64,000 bases of DNA, from contig NW_022985476.1 in the NCBI RefSeq assembly GCF_010093595.1, positions 79,417-143,416 on the forward strand, written 5' to 3'. Within the stretch, counting starts at the first letter, position 1, and each line of letters begins with the position of its first letter. This document shows, piece by piece, positions 44,268 through 55,008 of this stretch. Source of the stretch: Mytilinidion resinicola. Taxonomy: Eukaryota; Ascomycota; Dothideomycetes; Mytilinidiales; Mytilinidiaceae. Below the pieces are notes generated by a model. The model was not told the DNA's origin, did not search any database, and saw nothing but the letters and a program-made list of their open reading frames with translations. A program made the position numbers and the translations under genes.

Positions 44268-45626
44268 ATGGCAGATCCGGAGAAGATTTCAGATCAGGTA
44301 CAGGCGACAAATTGGGACTGGGATCCGGATCAAATAGTGAACTCGGATCACATACAAACGATGAAATGGGAAGATCTGACAGTGAACACAGATCAAATTC
44401 GAACGACGAATTCGGACGAGGACCAGACGGGAGCTTCGGACAATTACGTTGACGAAATGGAACCATCCATGGAGGACGAACACATTGACCTGAATATTTC
44501 GCCGCCTTATTACGAGGACGAGGATGATGATCCGGAACCTGTCATGTCAGATGAGGACTTTGCCAGTGTACGGACATCATATCTCGAGATCCGGAACTCA
44601 CTTCTCCTTGGCCACCTCGACGCTTTCAAGCTTGGTCTCCATATTTTCGATCAAATAATCCAATTTCGAGAAAGATTCAAAGCTATACCGCCGGAAGGTG
44701 AGTTTCCCAGCAACGCGGCTGACCTGAGCTTATCCGATATGGTATCTGTACAAAAGAAGGTTAGAGACCTCCATATCGACTTTATAGGGGCCCCCAAGGG
44801 CGGTACCGGGTTTCTGAGTAAGCTTGGTTCTGTAGTAGATGTTATGGGGGTTCCAGGAGGTCCAGGCAGCTACTACACGCCCAACGGAAACCCCGTGACA
44901 GTTCCAGGAGGTGAATCAGTTCCAGGAGGTAAACCAATTCCACCCATGGAGAAGGTCGAGAAGGCAATTGCAGTCGTTCAGTACGCTCAGCAACATATCC
45001 ATTGGATAAATTCGTATAATGACTTAGGGAACTTTAATCGGGGTGAATTTACCAGGATTGACCATTTTGTTGTAGGTGATTCCGATATCCAGCAGCTTAT
45101 GGCTAAAGATGCTATGATTCAACGGTTTGTCTGCTTGAATAGCGCGATGGAAATTATACGCCATGTGATTCGTGATACTTCCCTGAACGACGAATTCACT
45201 GAGGAGAAAACGCCCTTATATATGGAGGTTGAGGATCTAGGCTATGTGTCGGCTCGTCTTAGGAACACAGTGGCGCATGGATATGGGGTGCCGGATGGAT
45301 TTGTAAGCTTTATCAACAAAAATTACTCAAGCTTCAACTCTGGGGAGTGCTTTGACTGGATTTTGGATAATCGCAAACTTTTTGAGAAGGCTTTAACGGA
45401 GGCAATGGATAAGCTGGAGGAGCTGAAAAGAAAGGGGATCAAAATCGAGGCAGAAGAAAAGGCCAAAGCTGCCGCTCAAGAAGCGGCCGCTGTAGCTGAA
45501 GGAGAAGCTGCCGCTGCTGCTTTTAATGCAGATCTTGAATTAGGAAGCATTCAGGCTCCGTCAGGGACAAATCCAACAGCTGGGACTTTGAATCCCAACG
45601 CAGAAAGTTCCGATACTCCTGCCTAG
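44268..45626 (+). CDS. HepT-like HEPN-domain protein, second of a tandem pair
   Basis: A single exon of 452 residues from ATG 44268. Residues 1-50 contain diverged repeats around D-Q-[IV]-x-x-[TN] and W-x-D, then an acidic stretch. The middle (about 100-290) aligns loosely with the first protein. A Gly/Pro insertion near 195-225 has VPGG three times, encoded by exact gttccaggaggt repeats. The HEPN-like part has DAMIQRFVCLNSAMEII (D281) and RNTVAHGYG with R332, H337 and Y339, again an exact RX4HXY. The tail from about 395 is Ala/Glu-rich, helical, then disordered. The two proteins keep the same motif spacing (51 versus 55 residues from Asp to Arg) but little else, so the duplication is old or fast evolving. 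Function unknown. Confidence 0.7.
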   Translation: MADPEKISDQVQATNWDWDPDQIVNSDHIQTMKWEDLTVNTDQIRTTNSDEDQTGASDNYVDEMEPSMEDEHIDLNISPPYYEDEDDDPEPVMSDEDFASVRTSYLEIRNSLLLGHLDAFKLGLHIFDQIIQFRERFKAIPPEGEFPSNAADLSLSDMVSVQKKVRDLHIDFIGAPKGGTGFLSKLGSVVDVMGVPGGPGSYYTPNGNPVTVPGGESVPGGKPIPPMEKVEKAIAVVQYAQQHIHWINSYNDLGNFNRGEFTRIDHFVVGDSDIQQLMAKDAMIQRFVCLNSAMEIIRHVIRDTSLNDEFTEEKTPLYMEVEDLGYVSARLRNTVAHGYGVPDGFVSFINKNYSSFNSGECFDWILDNRKLFEKALTEAMDKLEELKRKGIKIEAEEKAKAAAQEAAAVAEGEAAAAAFNADLELGSIQAPSGTNPTAGTLNPNAESSDTPA

Positions 45627-46467
45627 TAATCGTATTCAGATATAAATGTTGGTTTGATCTAGTATTCGTGATCTTGAAATTCCGAAATCTAATCGAGACC
45701 TGCGCACAGAATCGAGGAAGGGGTGTTCCATATTGCAATTGATGAGATTTCGGCAGCGTGTTATGCTTGTTGCTTGGAACTTATTAGATGTCAAAACTAA
45801 TGAAGTCGTGGAGCGGATGACATCTGCGGATTTTATGGAGCTTGGCCACCTAGCAGGCTCATCTTTCCGTGTCTTTCGTTCTAGTGTTTGACTAAGATGT
45901 AGGTTGTTGTGGTTGAGGGGGAGAGAAGAGAAGAAGACGGGACGTCGTGGGATTGAATATATTAAACGGTTTAGCTAGGCGTCAAAATTTACGGCGGACG
46001 ACTTGACAGCCTTTTCAGTACAGCTCGGTAGAAATGGTCTAATCATGTCGCGAAATATAAATAAATTACAGCAACTGAAGCTGCGCCACACTTGAGTGGC
46101 GATCGCTCACACGACGTCACCTCATTGGCCTCCCCGCTCTCTTTTCAGCACCACTCTGCCACTACGAATGCCCGCGTTAGGGGTGGCTGACAAGGCCTAC
46201 GTACTTCTCGTACTCCGCCTTCCACGTCGTGTTCCTCCCGCGTGCCGACCGTGGCAGCTGCGCAAGAGCTTCCTCATCTACAGCAACCTGACCCAGGCAG
46301 CAGCAATAACTGAAGGTTTGGTAGTCTCCACTATATCCTGAGGTATCGTGGCCTCCTCGTCAGGTACCAAGGTTCAATTTAAAGCTTGATATCCTTTTCT
46401 TTCTCACTTTTCTCTTCCCAATCCTCCCCACCATTCACTTCCATATCCACCAATTCGCATCGCAACC
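45627..46467. other. Intergenic region
   Basis: Contains the 3' flank of the second HepT-like gene and the promoter of the next. No feature recognised; the frame at 46096-46341 matches nothing. Confidence 0.45.
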
Positions 46468-48018
46468 ATGACCACCATTCCCCGCGGGATGGCCATGCCG
46501 CCCCTCACGCCCCAAGACATCACCACCTTCCTCTACACCTACTTCAAAGCCGAATACGCCCCGATCCGTTCCTTCTTCTCCACCGCCACCGCCATCCCCA
46601 CCCACCCCGGCCGCTGGGTCGCCATGGGCACCGAGCTGTCCCCCACCGTCTTCCGCCCCGCCAACGCGCAGGCCCAGAAAGACCTCGCCACCCTTGACGA
46701 CTACCTCCGCCTGCACGGGCTCGACGCGACCTTTGTCCACGGGCTCATCGTGCGGTATGCGCGGTTCGACCTGCACGAGCGGCTTGAGAAGAAGCTGTAT
46801 GAGAGCTGTCGCGAGGATCTGATGGTGCGGAAGGCGCTGAAGGAGAAGACGCTGATGGATGCGCTGTGGCCGACCTACGCGAAAAGCCCGGCGGATCTGG
46901 TGGAGCAAGGGAGGAAGGTACGCGCGTGGTATGGGGATATGTTTGCGAAGTATTTCCGGTACTTACACAGTTTGCAAGATTATAAGCTTCGGCTGGAGGT
47001 GGAGGAGAGGATGAGGAGGACGCCGCAGCTGAACCTGGTGCCGTTTGTGGAGCATCTTGTCAACGGGCCTGTGGAGGCGGTCATGCCAGTTGCGGCAACG
47101 GGGACGGGCGTCGTGCTGCCTAAGTCGAGTGTCATGGAGGGTGTGAGGCCGGAGGGGAGGGCGGATAGGTTTGAGATTCGGTTTGATGCGCCGCCGTATC
47201 TTTCGGAGACGCAGACGAAGAGTGTGGTACGGACGACAGAATGTTTGAAGTGTGGGACAAGACGTGAGGTCACAGTTGTTATATCCGTCGATCCGCCGCC
47301 TGGGCCCGTGGAAAAGAGGACGCATACGCATAGCCAAAGTATGGGAGTGTTGTCGAATACCTCTGCACCGTTGGCGAGGCGGAGTCTGAGTTCGTCAAAG
47401 GCGGCGACGAAGTATAGCCCTGGAAACATCGACGACGTCAGCGAAGAAACGAGAGAGACACCGTCACATCAGAAGAAGGTATCAGAAGCGCAAGCGTTTC
47501 CGTATAGCGATGCTGTCGTCGAGGACCCAAATGTACCCGCCATATCCTACGAGGAGAAAAGCGCCGCTCCCATCGCAACATCGAAGGACACAGACACTGC
47601 ACGCCCATCAAACGCACGAAATAGTCTCTCTCTCAATCTCCTGTACCTCAAGTGGCCTCGATCGTCCGCTTCAACGCCGTCACAACCCCCAGCGACCGCA
47701 CCGCCAGCTTCCTCACAACTTTCGAGCCCCCCCTCTCCACCACCCACCTACTCCGAACCAGCCCTCAACCGCGCTCCCTCTCCAACTATCCTCCCACTCT
47801 CTCCACCCCCAACATCCCTCCTCGACTCCGCTGTCCCAATCTCCTCAGAAACAGGTATAGAAGACGACTCCGCAGCCTATTGGGGCGAGATGGAGTCAGC
47901 AAAGGAAGAGGACGACGAGGACGCGGACGAGCGCGAGACGGAAAGAGCAAGAGAGAATGCTCGCAGTCCAGTGATGCTAGAGCTAGAGGGCGAGAGGAAC
48001 GTATGGGGTGACGATTGA
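46468..48018 (+). CDS. Uncharacterised fungal protein with PPxY motifs
   Basis: A single exon of 516 residues. Residues 1-190 are helical and ordered (for example DITTFLYTYFKAEYAPIRSF, KDLATLDDYLRLHGLDATF, AWYGDMFAKYFRYLHSLQDY). Around 235-280 lies a strand-rich part with FDAPPYLSE and CLKC. From about 290 it is disordered, rich in Ser/Pro, with PPPTYSEP at about 428, then an acidic stretch (EEDDEDADERE). The two PP-x-Y sequences (PPYL has no final Tyr context; PPTY is the better one) could bind WW domains of Rsp5-type ubiquitin ligases. I do not recognise the family. No signal peptide or membrane span. Confidence 0.7.
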   Translation: MTTIPRGMAMPPLTPQDITTFLYTYFKAEYAPIRSFFSTATAIPTHPGRWVAMGTELSPTVFRPANAQAQKDLATLDDYLRLHGLDATFVHGLIVRYARFDLHERLEKKLYESCREDLMVRKALKEKTLMDALWPTYAKSPADLVEQGRKVRAWYGDMFAKYFRYLHSLQDYKLRLEVEERMRRTPQLNLVPFVEHLVNGPVEAVMPVAATGTGVVLPKSSVMEGVRPEGRADRFEIRFDAPPYLSETQTKSVVRTTECLKCGTRREVTVVISVDPPPGPVEKRTHTHSQSMGVLSNTSAPLARRSLSSSKAATKYSPGNIDDVSEETRETPSHQKKVSEAQAFPYSDAVVEDPNVPAISYEEKSAAPIATSKDTDTARPSNARNSLSLNLLYLKWPRSSASTPSQPPATAPPASSQLSSPPSPPPTYSEPALNRAPSPTILPLSPPPTSLLDSAVPISSETGIEDDSAAYWGEMESAKEEDDEDADERETERARENARSPVMLELEGERNVWGDD

Positions 48019-48655
48019 GCGCCCATCCCATTCGCCCGAAGCAGTGCCAAGAGATAAGCCCGTTGAGGCAGGAGGAAATTTTTTTAGTGAAAGGGGCCTA
48101 TGTAAGCGCAGGGACGCGTAGCGCACATGCCGAAACGTTCCCCTTAGGCCGCAGAGACTCGTCCGGCGAATGACAGGAGAGGGTAGCCGGCCGGGTTGGT
48201 GAGCGTGCTGGGGTGGAGTGTTTGCGCGGCTCGGTCGCAAGGGGTGAGCTGATGTAAGGGCGAGGCTGCATAGAACGGCCAAACGAATGAGTCTCTGAAC
48301 GGACTTTGGAGATGGTGATGGCTGCTGTGTTAAGGGAGAGGGGATTGGGCGACGAAGCGTCCATCAGCGACGAAGCATTTCATGATAGCGAATATTAATA
48401 CGGTAGCGCGGTAAATATTTACATACGATCCATCTCTCGATACAACCATCCTACTATATACAATCCAAATTACCACACCGAATTTTGATCTTCCTGAGAA
48501 TGAGGAGAACGTGCTAGCTGACCTGGGTGTATCACCGCACCCATCAACTGCCTGGATATCATCCGTTGAAGACAATGAAAAAGTCTTTCCCGTCGATCTG
48601 GGCGAGGATGCATAGATCCTTCCACCCCATCTAGCTATTTCGTAGACTAGCGCAC
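48019..48655. other. Convergent intergenic region
   Basis: Between the unknown protein (plus) and the acetate-transporter-family gene (minus). Nothing recognised; antisense frames such as 48098-48364 match nothing. Confidence 0.45.
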
Positions 48656-49834
48656 TTAAACTTCGTGCTCCTTGGTAGCCTTCTTGTCGCTGGCACCCTT
48701 GATATACCGCGAAAGATCGCCGACTGTGACATATTAGCATCTACATCAAACGAAACGGAGGAAGAGGTGTACTCACCAGGTAGCTGTATGGGGAAGTCCA
48801 AACTCGCCAGCATGATAGCTGCAAAGATCCACCAACCGCATGCACACGTGACAAACGTAAAGCCGCCGGCAACGACTTGTAGCTTCGACGCAAGGGCCGG
48901 GTTTCCGGTGTTCCAGAAAGCGCCCGCGAGACAGCTGAAGGCAACAACGAGCGTCAAGAAGATGAAGAAAAAGGTAATATTGGTGCGGAGCGAGCAGATT
49001 AGGTAGATGAAGCACATCAGGCCCATGGCGAGGAAGAAGAAGGCGAAGGAGGCTTGGAAGCCAACGGAAGTAATGCCCGTGGCTGGGTTGGTTGGGTCGG
49101 TGGCATAGGCGGAGTAGGCGCCAAATTGCACTTGGAGGGTTCCACCCCAGGACATCCAGAAAGCGCCGAAGGAGGTGAAGACGACGAAGGGAAAGGTGTT
49201 GCCGATGACCCACTAATAAGAGTGTTAGTGGTGAGATCAATGGAATAATTGAATGATGGATGAAAGGGTGGCTAAGATGAGGCGAGAGAAAGGTTTGAGC
49301 AACATACCTCTCCAATTCCACCGAGAATCATCAACAGTCCACCAAAGAAGAAGTAGGTCGCGATATTAGCAGCACCAGAGCCGCCGGCACCCCTCCAGCC
49401 CATGAGATCACAGGACAAAGGAGACAGACTCAGTAGGAAACCAATCAAGGCCCTGATAGAGTTAGTATGTGAGCTTGGCTATGCTGATATCAACTTACAA
49501 GGGAGTAGGGTTGCCAAAGGTTCGTCGTAGGTCGCCATGGATGCGGTTTTGAGGGGAAAGATATATCTTCTCGAAAAGCTCAGGGGAGATTGAGATGCTG
49601 CCTGCGGTTTGAATCCTCCGTAAAGCTTCGTCTGAGCCATGGCTGTTATCGAGATGTTGGTGGTAGTTTCCTTCTCTCAATTAGCAGGGAGCAAATCGTC
49701 GCGTCCAAGACAATTAGCATACCGTTGCTGAAGTCCTTCTCTAGCGGAGCTCCATTGTGGCCGCCCCGATGAGGAGAAGGCGCAGTTAGGTTGGCATTAT
49801 TTTGCGTTGTCGAGTAGTTGTCTGGGTGTGACAT
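48656..49834 (-). CDS. GPR1/FUN34/YaaH-family acetate transporter
   Basis: Five exons, 49834-49723, 49670-49499, 49452-49308, 49212-48777 and 48723-48656, give 310 residues. A hydrophilic N-tail precedes the signature N-P-T-P-L (GNPTPLALIGFLLSL) at about 93-107. Six membrane segments follow, including YFFFGGLLMILGGIGE, SFAFFFLAMGLMCFIYLI, FFIFLTLVVAFSCLAGAFW and FTFVTCACGWWIFAAIMLAS. The C-terminus ends KKATKEHEV. Family members (Ato/Ady2, AcpA) carry acetate and other short carboxylates or ammonium-linked signals across the plasma membrane. The cytosolic N-tail with Ser/His-rich sequence is typical. Regulation by carbon source is likely but not readable here. Confidence 0.9.
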
Positions 49835-51351
49835 GGTGGCTATCGATGGAGTCAAGGACTTGAAGATGAGAAGGCTTGGGTATCAAAGAAGCACTGAAAG
49901 CCGATGAGGAGGAAGGTATACACGGCGAGAATAGATGACGGATATCAAAACTCGGCGGGGGAGCCTGTACTTGAAGTAACAAGAACGCGGAACCTGGGGA
50001 CTCCACAGTGGAGATCGTCCATGACCATCTCCAGGGAGGTCACGGGAGGATCCACTCGCTGAAACCTGCTGGATCAAAGGAGCAAATGCGAGTGGATAGG
50101 AGGGCGCTCGCCGGGTGCAGAGAGCATTGGCAACTGGCCACTTCGGAGCGTATCAAGCGAAGCCCTCGCGTCAATTGAAGTGCCGAGAGCGATACCCTTG
50201 GTCGACACGGCCCGAATGGTGAAGAGGAAGTTTCACTGGCGTTATTTCCCCGCAAACAGCCCGCGTGGTCCCCGTGGTGTCAATGGTTCGGCGACCTGGG
50301 GAAGGCCCTTCTGTGGCGAGCGGACACAAGGAGTGGTAGAACGACATTCTTTCCACGGCCCATGGCTTCCCGTCCTGTCTACACAAGAGAAGAATGTCGA
50401 TTTCGAAGCCGAAAATCGCGTATCTAACCCTGGAACGGCGGTGCGGATGGCTGAGACGGTACGAGCCCCCGCAGCAGTGGTCTCAGATGTACCCTAGATT
50501 TGCTGCAGGACGGGGGTAGGACGTGGCATGGCACCGAGCCTAGGCCCAGAGCCAGAACTCAGTCGGAGCTAGGGGTGAGTGGATGATCTCCAGCTAATGG
50601 GGGCCATGAGTTTGCGGGGAACCTCCGGTCCGGGCCTGGTGCCATCTGGGGTTGAGTGGGGAGGTGTTCTTATTCCCAGCAGACGTCACCCCACGCCTTT
50701 GTTGCGATTGACAGAAGGAGGAAATCGATCAAAGAAATTTCATACGAAGAACGGAGAGCACACCGTGGAGGTCATGCTTCGTTTCTTTCTCATCCAGACC
50801 TCGTCGTGGCATCTGACTGCTGCTCCGCGGGCGTATTCGACCGTGAGCGATGCCGAGGCGGCTCCTCTTGCGGTGGTCACTAGTCAGCGCCACCGTTGTG
50901 GTCATTTCGGATCAAGGGAGCGTGGTGGTTGGTGATGCGTTAGCGCGTTGTGGTCTGAGAAACGAAAGATCGAAGCGTCATCCATCGGACCGAAGCGCAT
51001 CAGCTGAGGCAGTATCGACAACAACGAGCACCGCCTTCAGAAAGGGAAGAAGCGCGAAGGGAGTACGTCGTTCAAGTAGTCGCTCTGTTCATCTAGGATT
51101 ACTATATAGTCGGAATTTGATTACTGAGTAGATTGGCCATTCACGTGACTTGTATCATTTCGCACCAATCAGAATACGGGGAGGCATTTACTGGTGAGAA
51201 AAAGGTGAATTCATGCCGAGGAATCTATCGTCTAGCTTCATAATCAAACCGCATCGCTACCCCCCGTCTATGCAATCAGGACTCCAGATGCCAAAGGAAA
51301 CATTGGTATCAAACACGCACGTACAAGAACCGCTCGCTCGCTCGCCATGCC
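49835..51351. other. Long intergenic region upstream of the acetate transporter
   Basis: 1.5 kb, the promoter side of the transporter and the 3' flank of the HD-domain gene. Open frames at 50180-50497 and 50579-50935 match nothing and I do not call them. The gcacggtggtcg-type region around 50850-50930 has no recognised element. Confidence 0.45.
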
Positions 51352-52327
51352 TCAATAGGATATGGGAAGACCGAGGTCCTTCGCCCACTGCAGGAACGGC
51401 TCCTTGTGCTTCTTCTCGGGCCAACTTGGTGTTTTTCCAGCCTCCTGCCAGAGAGCGATTCTCTCCTCTAGAACTTCCTTCGCCCACTGTCTGATCTCTG
51501 GCAGGTGGATCTTGGTCGCAACCCACGCAAACTCCCCGAGATCTGGCTCGCACTCAAACTTCCGCTCGTATTCCACCATCTGCAGGAGTAGCTCCATCTT
51601 GTCGATGTCATGGACGAATTTCGACTCTTCCGTCTTGCTGTCCTCGTATTCCTGCCAGACTGTGCGAATGTCTTGTGCGGAGAGACCACCAAACTTCCCA
51701 AGCAGTCGAGTGCAGATATAGTCCATCGTCTCCTCCTCCCGCCGCGACTTTTCTTCCTTATCGATTTCGTCGGCAGGCGTGATATCCCCAACAAGCGCCT
51801 CGGCCATATCGTGCACTAGGGCCATCTTGGTGCATCTTGGAATGTTGAGCTTGGAGGTGACAGATTCAGGCGCCATCATGGTCATGATTGACATCCTGTA
51901 CATGTGGTCGCTGATCGATTCGCCTTTGATGATGCCCATGCGTTCCCAGCCGGCGCGCTTAGTTGTCTTTAGGCGCTCGACGAAGTGGAAGAAGGGAACT
52001 GGGGATGCAGTCGACTCCTCAGGATGCGGCTGGAGCTTGTTGATTTCTACATAAAGGTGTCAGTCTAGCCTTGGACTACTATCTGGACATAGTTTGGTGC
52101 AGATTTTGCGTACGGATCTGTGCCCGCCCTCAACATACCACTCTCGAGGACCCATAGCGGCTGATCCTTTTTGGTTGCAGGATCAGTTTCTGTAGCGCAT
52201 GATCAGTCGTGATTATCTCTAGCAGTCTGTTAAGATAGCATAGCATACCAGCATCACCATTACCGCTCACCTTGTTCTCGGGCGTTGGCGGTGGCGGTGG
52301 CACAAACTCGGCCCCATGATCGGACAT
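51352..52327 (-). CDS. HD-domain 5'-deoxynucleotidase (HDDC2/YfbR type)
   Basis: Exons 52327-52249, 52189-52139 and 52046-51352 give 274 residues. The N-terminus has a short Pro run (FVPPPPPTPEN). The HD fold starts near FFHFVERLKTTKRAGWER and shows the metal ligands His in ESISDHMYRM, His-Asp in LVHDMAEALVGDITP, and a distal Asp in KFVHDIDKMELLLQMVEYE. This is the family of yeast YGK1/YBR242W and human HDDC2, which removes phosphate from deoxyribonucleoside 5'-monophosphates. Cytosolic or nuclear; role in nucleotide balance. The second exon is just 51 bases. Divergent from HAUS6 with 286 bases between starts. Confidence 0.9.
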
Positions 52328-52613
52328 TTTGACGTCTACCAGCTTGTGAGGAGGAATGGGAGAGAGGCCGGCGAGCGGCAAACGCCCTTTTTATATAATT
52401 GCGGACACTTTGTGTGGGGCCTGGTTTTGTTTGCGCACCGCAAGTTTGGTGTTGAGCTTCCCTGCGAAACACCGCGCCAAGACATTTCCACTTCTAATGT
52501 TTCTGTTTACCGCTCTTCAACACCACGACAATGAATCCCCTACGACACCACCTCACTTCCGCATTGATACACTGAGTCTTCGCCTCATACATGGACTCAG
52601 GAACACCCAGAAC
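52328..52613. promoter_or_regulatory. Divergent promoter, HD nucleotidase / HAUS6
   Basis: 286 bases between start codons. No specific site recognised. Confidence 0.45.
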
Positions 52614-54926
52614 ATGTCTCGCTCAACCTCCGCGTCGAGCGCAGCCCCTTCCACAACCCTGAATGTCTCCCGCACCATGTCCGTCAAAGCATCATCTGGA
52701 CCCGCCAAATCCTCAAACACTGCGCTATTCCTCACCAACCTCCGTTTGCTTGACCTAGATCTCCGTGACGACTGGCCAGCAATCACCGCGCAAACATTCA
52801 CCACCCAGAACGCCCAACAGAACCAGAAGAATCGGATTAGATGTGTAGAATGGGCCTTATTTCGCCTGTTCGAGTTGTGGGATGCCGAAGAGACGCGGGA
52901 GGTAAGAATAGTCTGTACCTTGTAGCACTACATGCTAATAATCATATAGAAACTTCATCCCTTCTTCCCACCTCTCGAACCTCTTCAATCCCTAAACCTA
53001 CGCGCCGCCATGTACCGCTCCCTCAACGAGTTGAAGAAGAATGGAGTACTCGGTCGGACGTCAGTTCTCCGGAAGACTATGCTAGACGAATGCAAGGACG
53101 AGAAGCTCATGGAATTGTTATTGGTGTTTTCGACTGCGGTCCTGAAGAAAAGGATAGCTTCGACAAGGAAACGTGGCCCCAAGAAGGACACAGTTGCGAA
53201 GACTCTGGCTACGGCACCTTTGCTTAATGTCAGTGAACAGAGCTCCTTGCTGCCGTTAGCAATTGCGCATAAAGCTAGTCTACAGGCGGCACTGGCGAAG
53301 AAAGAAGTCCAGAGGAAACGATACGTGGAGTTCTCCGAGTTACTAGACACCAAGGCCGATGATATCAACCAGCGTATTGAGAACTGTCGGGAAGAAAAAC
53401 ACTCGGGTCGTAACTTTTCCAAGAACGTCGATACAGCGTCTGTCAAAAGGCAACTCCGCGAGAACTGGTCTGGGGATGCTAAATGGATAGACGCTATGCT
53501 TTATGGGGATGACGAGAAGTCAGACGACGTCTTTCTCCAAAAGCCATTCAAAGATATCTGGCCCAGAGTCGAAAAAGGTGGCACACTGCAAGGTCAGGGT
53601 ATGCATGAAGGGTTACTGGAGAGCCTAGAAGCTCGCGTGAAGCAGCAACAGAGCCGGATTAGTCGATGGCAGGAGTTTCACGATCAAATCAAATCACACC
53701 CGTCATCTGCCAAGGATACGAAGTCGCCTCCTCGCAAAGAGAACGCGGCTCCGATTTGTGCATTTGATGCCCATGTGGAGTTACAAATAGGCAAATTCAG
53801 GGACGAGGTTGCTGCGAATAGCACGCGGGCATCCCAAACATACCAGGATATTATTTCTGAGATGAATGACGAGCTTTCGAAAGAGTCCAAATTACGCCGA
53901 GATCGCGCAGCAATATCACATTCACGTCGCGGCTCTCGGTCTAGATCACCTATCAAAAGGACAAAATCCCGATCCAATTCTATACCAAAGAAGCCTCTGG
54001 AAGTAGCCATTGAAGTCAAGCCAGCTGCGAAGCCAGCTCCGAAACCACCACCGAAGAAACAGCCATTCGACAAAGTTCCAGTCCTAGCTCGCAAATACGA
54101 ACCTTCAAGCACACCTATTGGCTCCGACGCCACTCTCATCGGCAGCGCAATTGAAACACTCCCATCTCTTCCAGCCCTCCAGCCGCAGCCAATCCTCCCA
54201 CCGCGAAATAACGAAAGTGAAGAAGTACCCCGAAAGTTCACTCGGCCCACCTCTCCCCCGCCTCCTCCTCGCTCGCCAACCCCACCTCCTCCAGAACTCC
54301 CAATTAGCAAAGAGGACCTCCTTGCTGAGCAAATCATCTCTTCAATCGGCGACGCTACCCCTTCACCTGTTAAAAAGCCGCGGCCATCCCTCACGGAACG
54401 AGCCCGGATGTCCATGGCACACGCCAGCGCTTTCCAACTTCCCGAGACGATCGAAGAGAGTCCGCCATCACTACCACCATTGCCCACAATCCCCCAAGAG
54501 ACCATCCTGAACCGACGGGCAACCTTGGCCGAACGCACACGACAATCCATGGCCCGCGTCTCGTTAGCCCCGCAGCACAAATCTCGGAAGTCCATGTCGA
54601 CAAAACGGCAATCGGTCTTCCCAGTCAATCAGTTCGAGACACCGCGGAAATCGATGGCGATTGAGGAAGAGCCGAGAGGAGATTCCACGCCGAAAGAGTA
54701 TCTGTTCAGCGAGAAGGCGGAGTACGAGAATGTGTTTAAGAGTCGGCCGAAGATCGCGGTAAGCCCCATCCTCTCACCAGAGAACGCGGGTGAGGATGGA
54801 GATGAAGAGGACGAGCTGCCGATGGACAGCATCCTCGAAATGGACATGGATGACTCAGGCCCGGTGGACAATTGGGAAAGTAGCCCGTTGCGGAGGCCGG
54901 CGATCATGGAACGGGGTAGAGTATAA
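52614..54926 (+). CDS. HAUS augmin-like complex subunit 6
   Basis: Exons 52614-52901 and 52950-54926 (48-base intron) give 754 residues. The HAUS6 N-terminal domain spans about 35-190: ALFLTNLRLLDLDLRDDW, IRCVEWALFRLFELWDAEE and RAAMYRSLNELKKNGVLG, the last two joined across the intron. Coiled-coil segments follow (about 215-430). The C-terminal 300 residues are disordered, Pro/Ser/Arg-rich, with repeated TERARMSMAHAS and AERTRQSMARVS modules near 590 and 640. Augmin binds spindle microtubules and recruits gamma-tubulin to nucleate branches; filamentous ascomycetes such as Aspergillus keep it whereas budding yeast lost it. ATG 52614 was chosen over an upstream in-frame ATG that adds hydrophobic leader-like sequence. 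Confidence 0.82.
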
Positions 54927-55008
54927 GTGTACGGCGCTGGGTAGGATGTGGACACGATAAATGAGGTCATGCTTTCCGCTTTCTTCATTACACTATGATA
55001 GGTCTAAT
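54927..55008. other. Short convergent spacer
   Basis: 82 bases between HAUS6 (plus) and the dehydrogenase (minus); their 3' UTRs almost certainly overlap. Confidence 0.5.
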
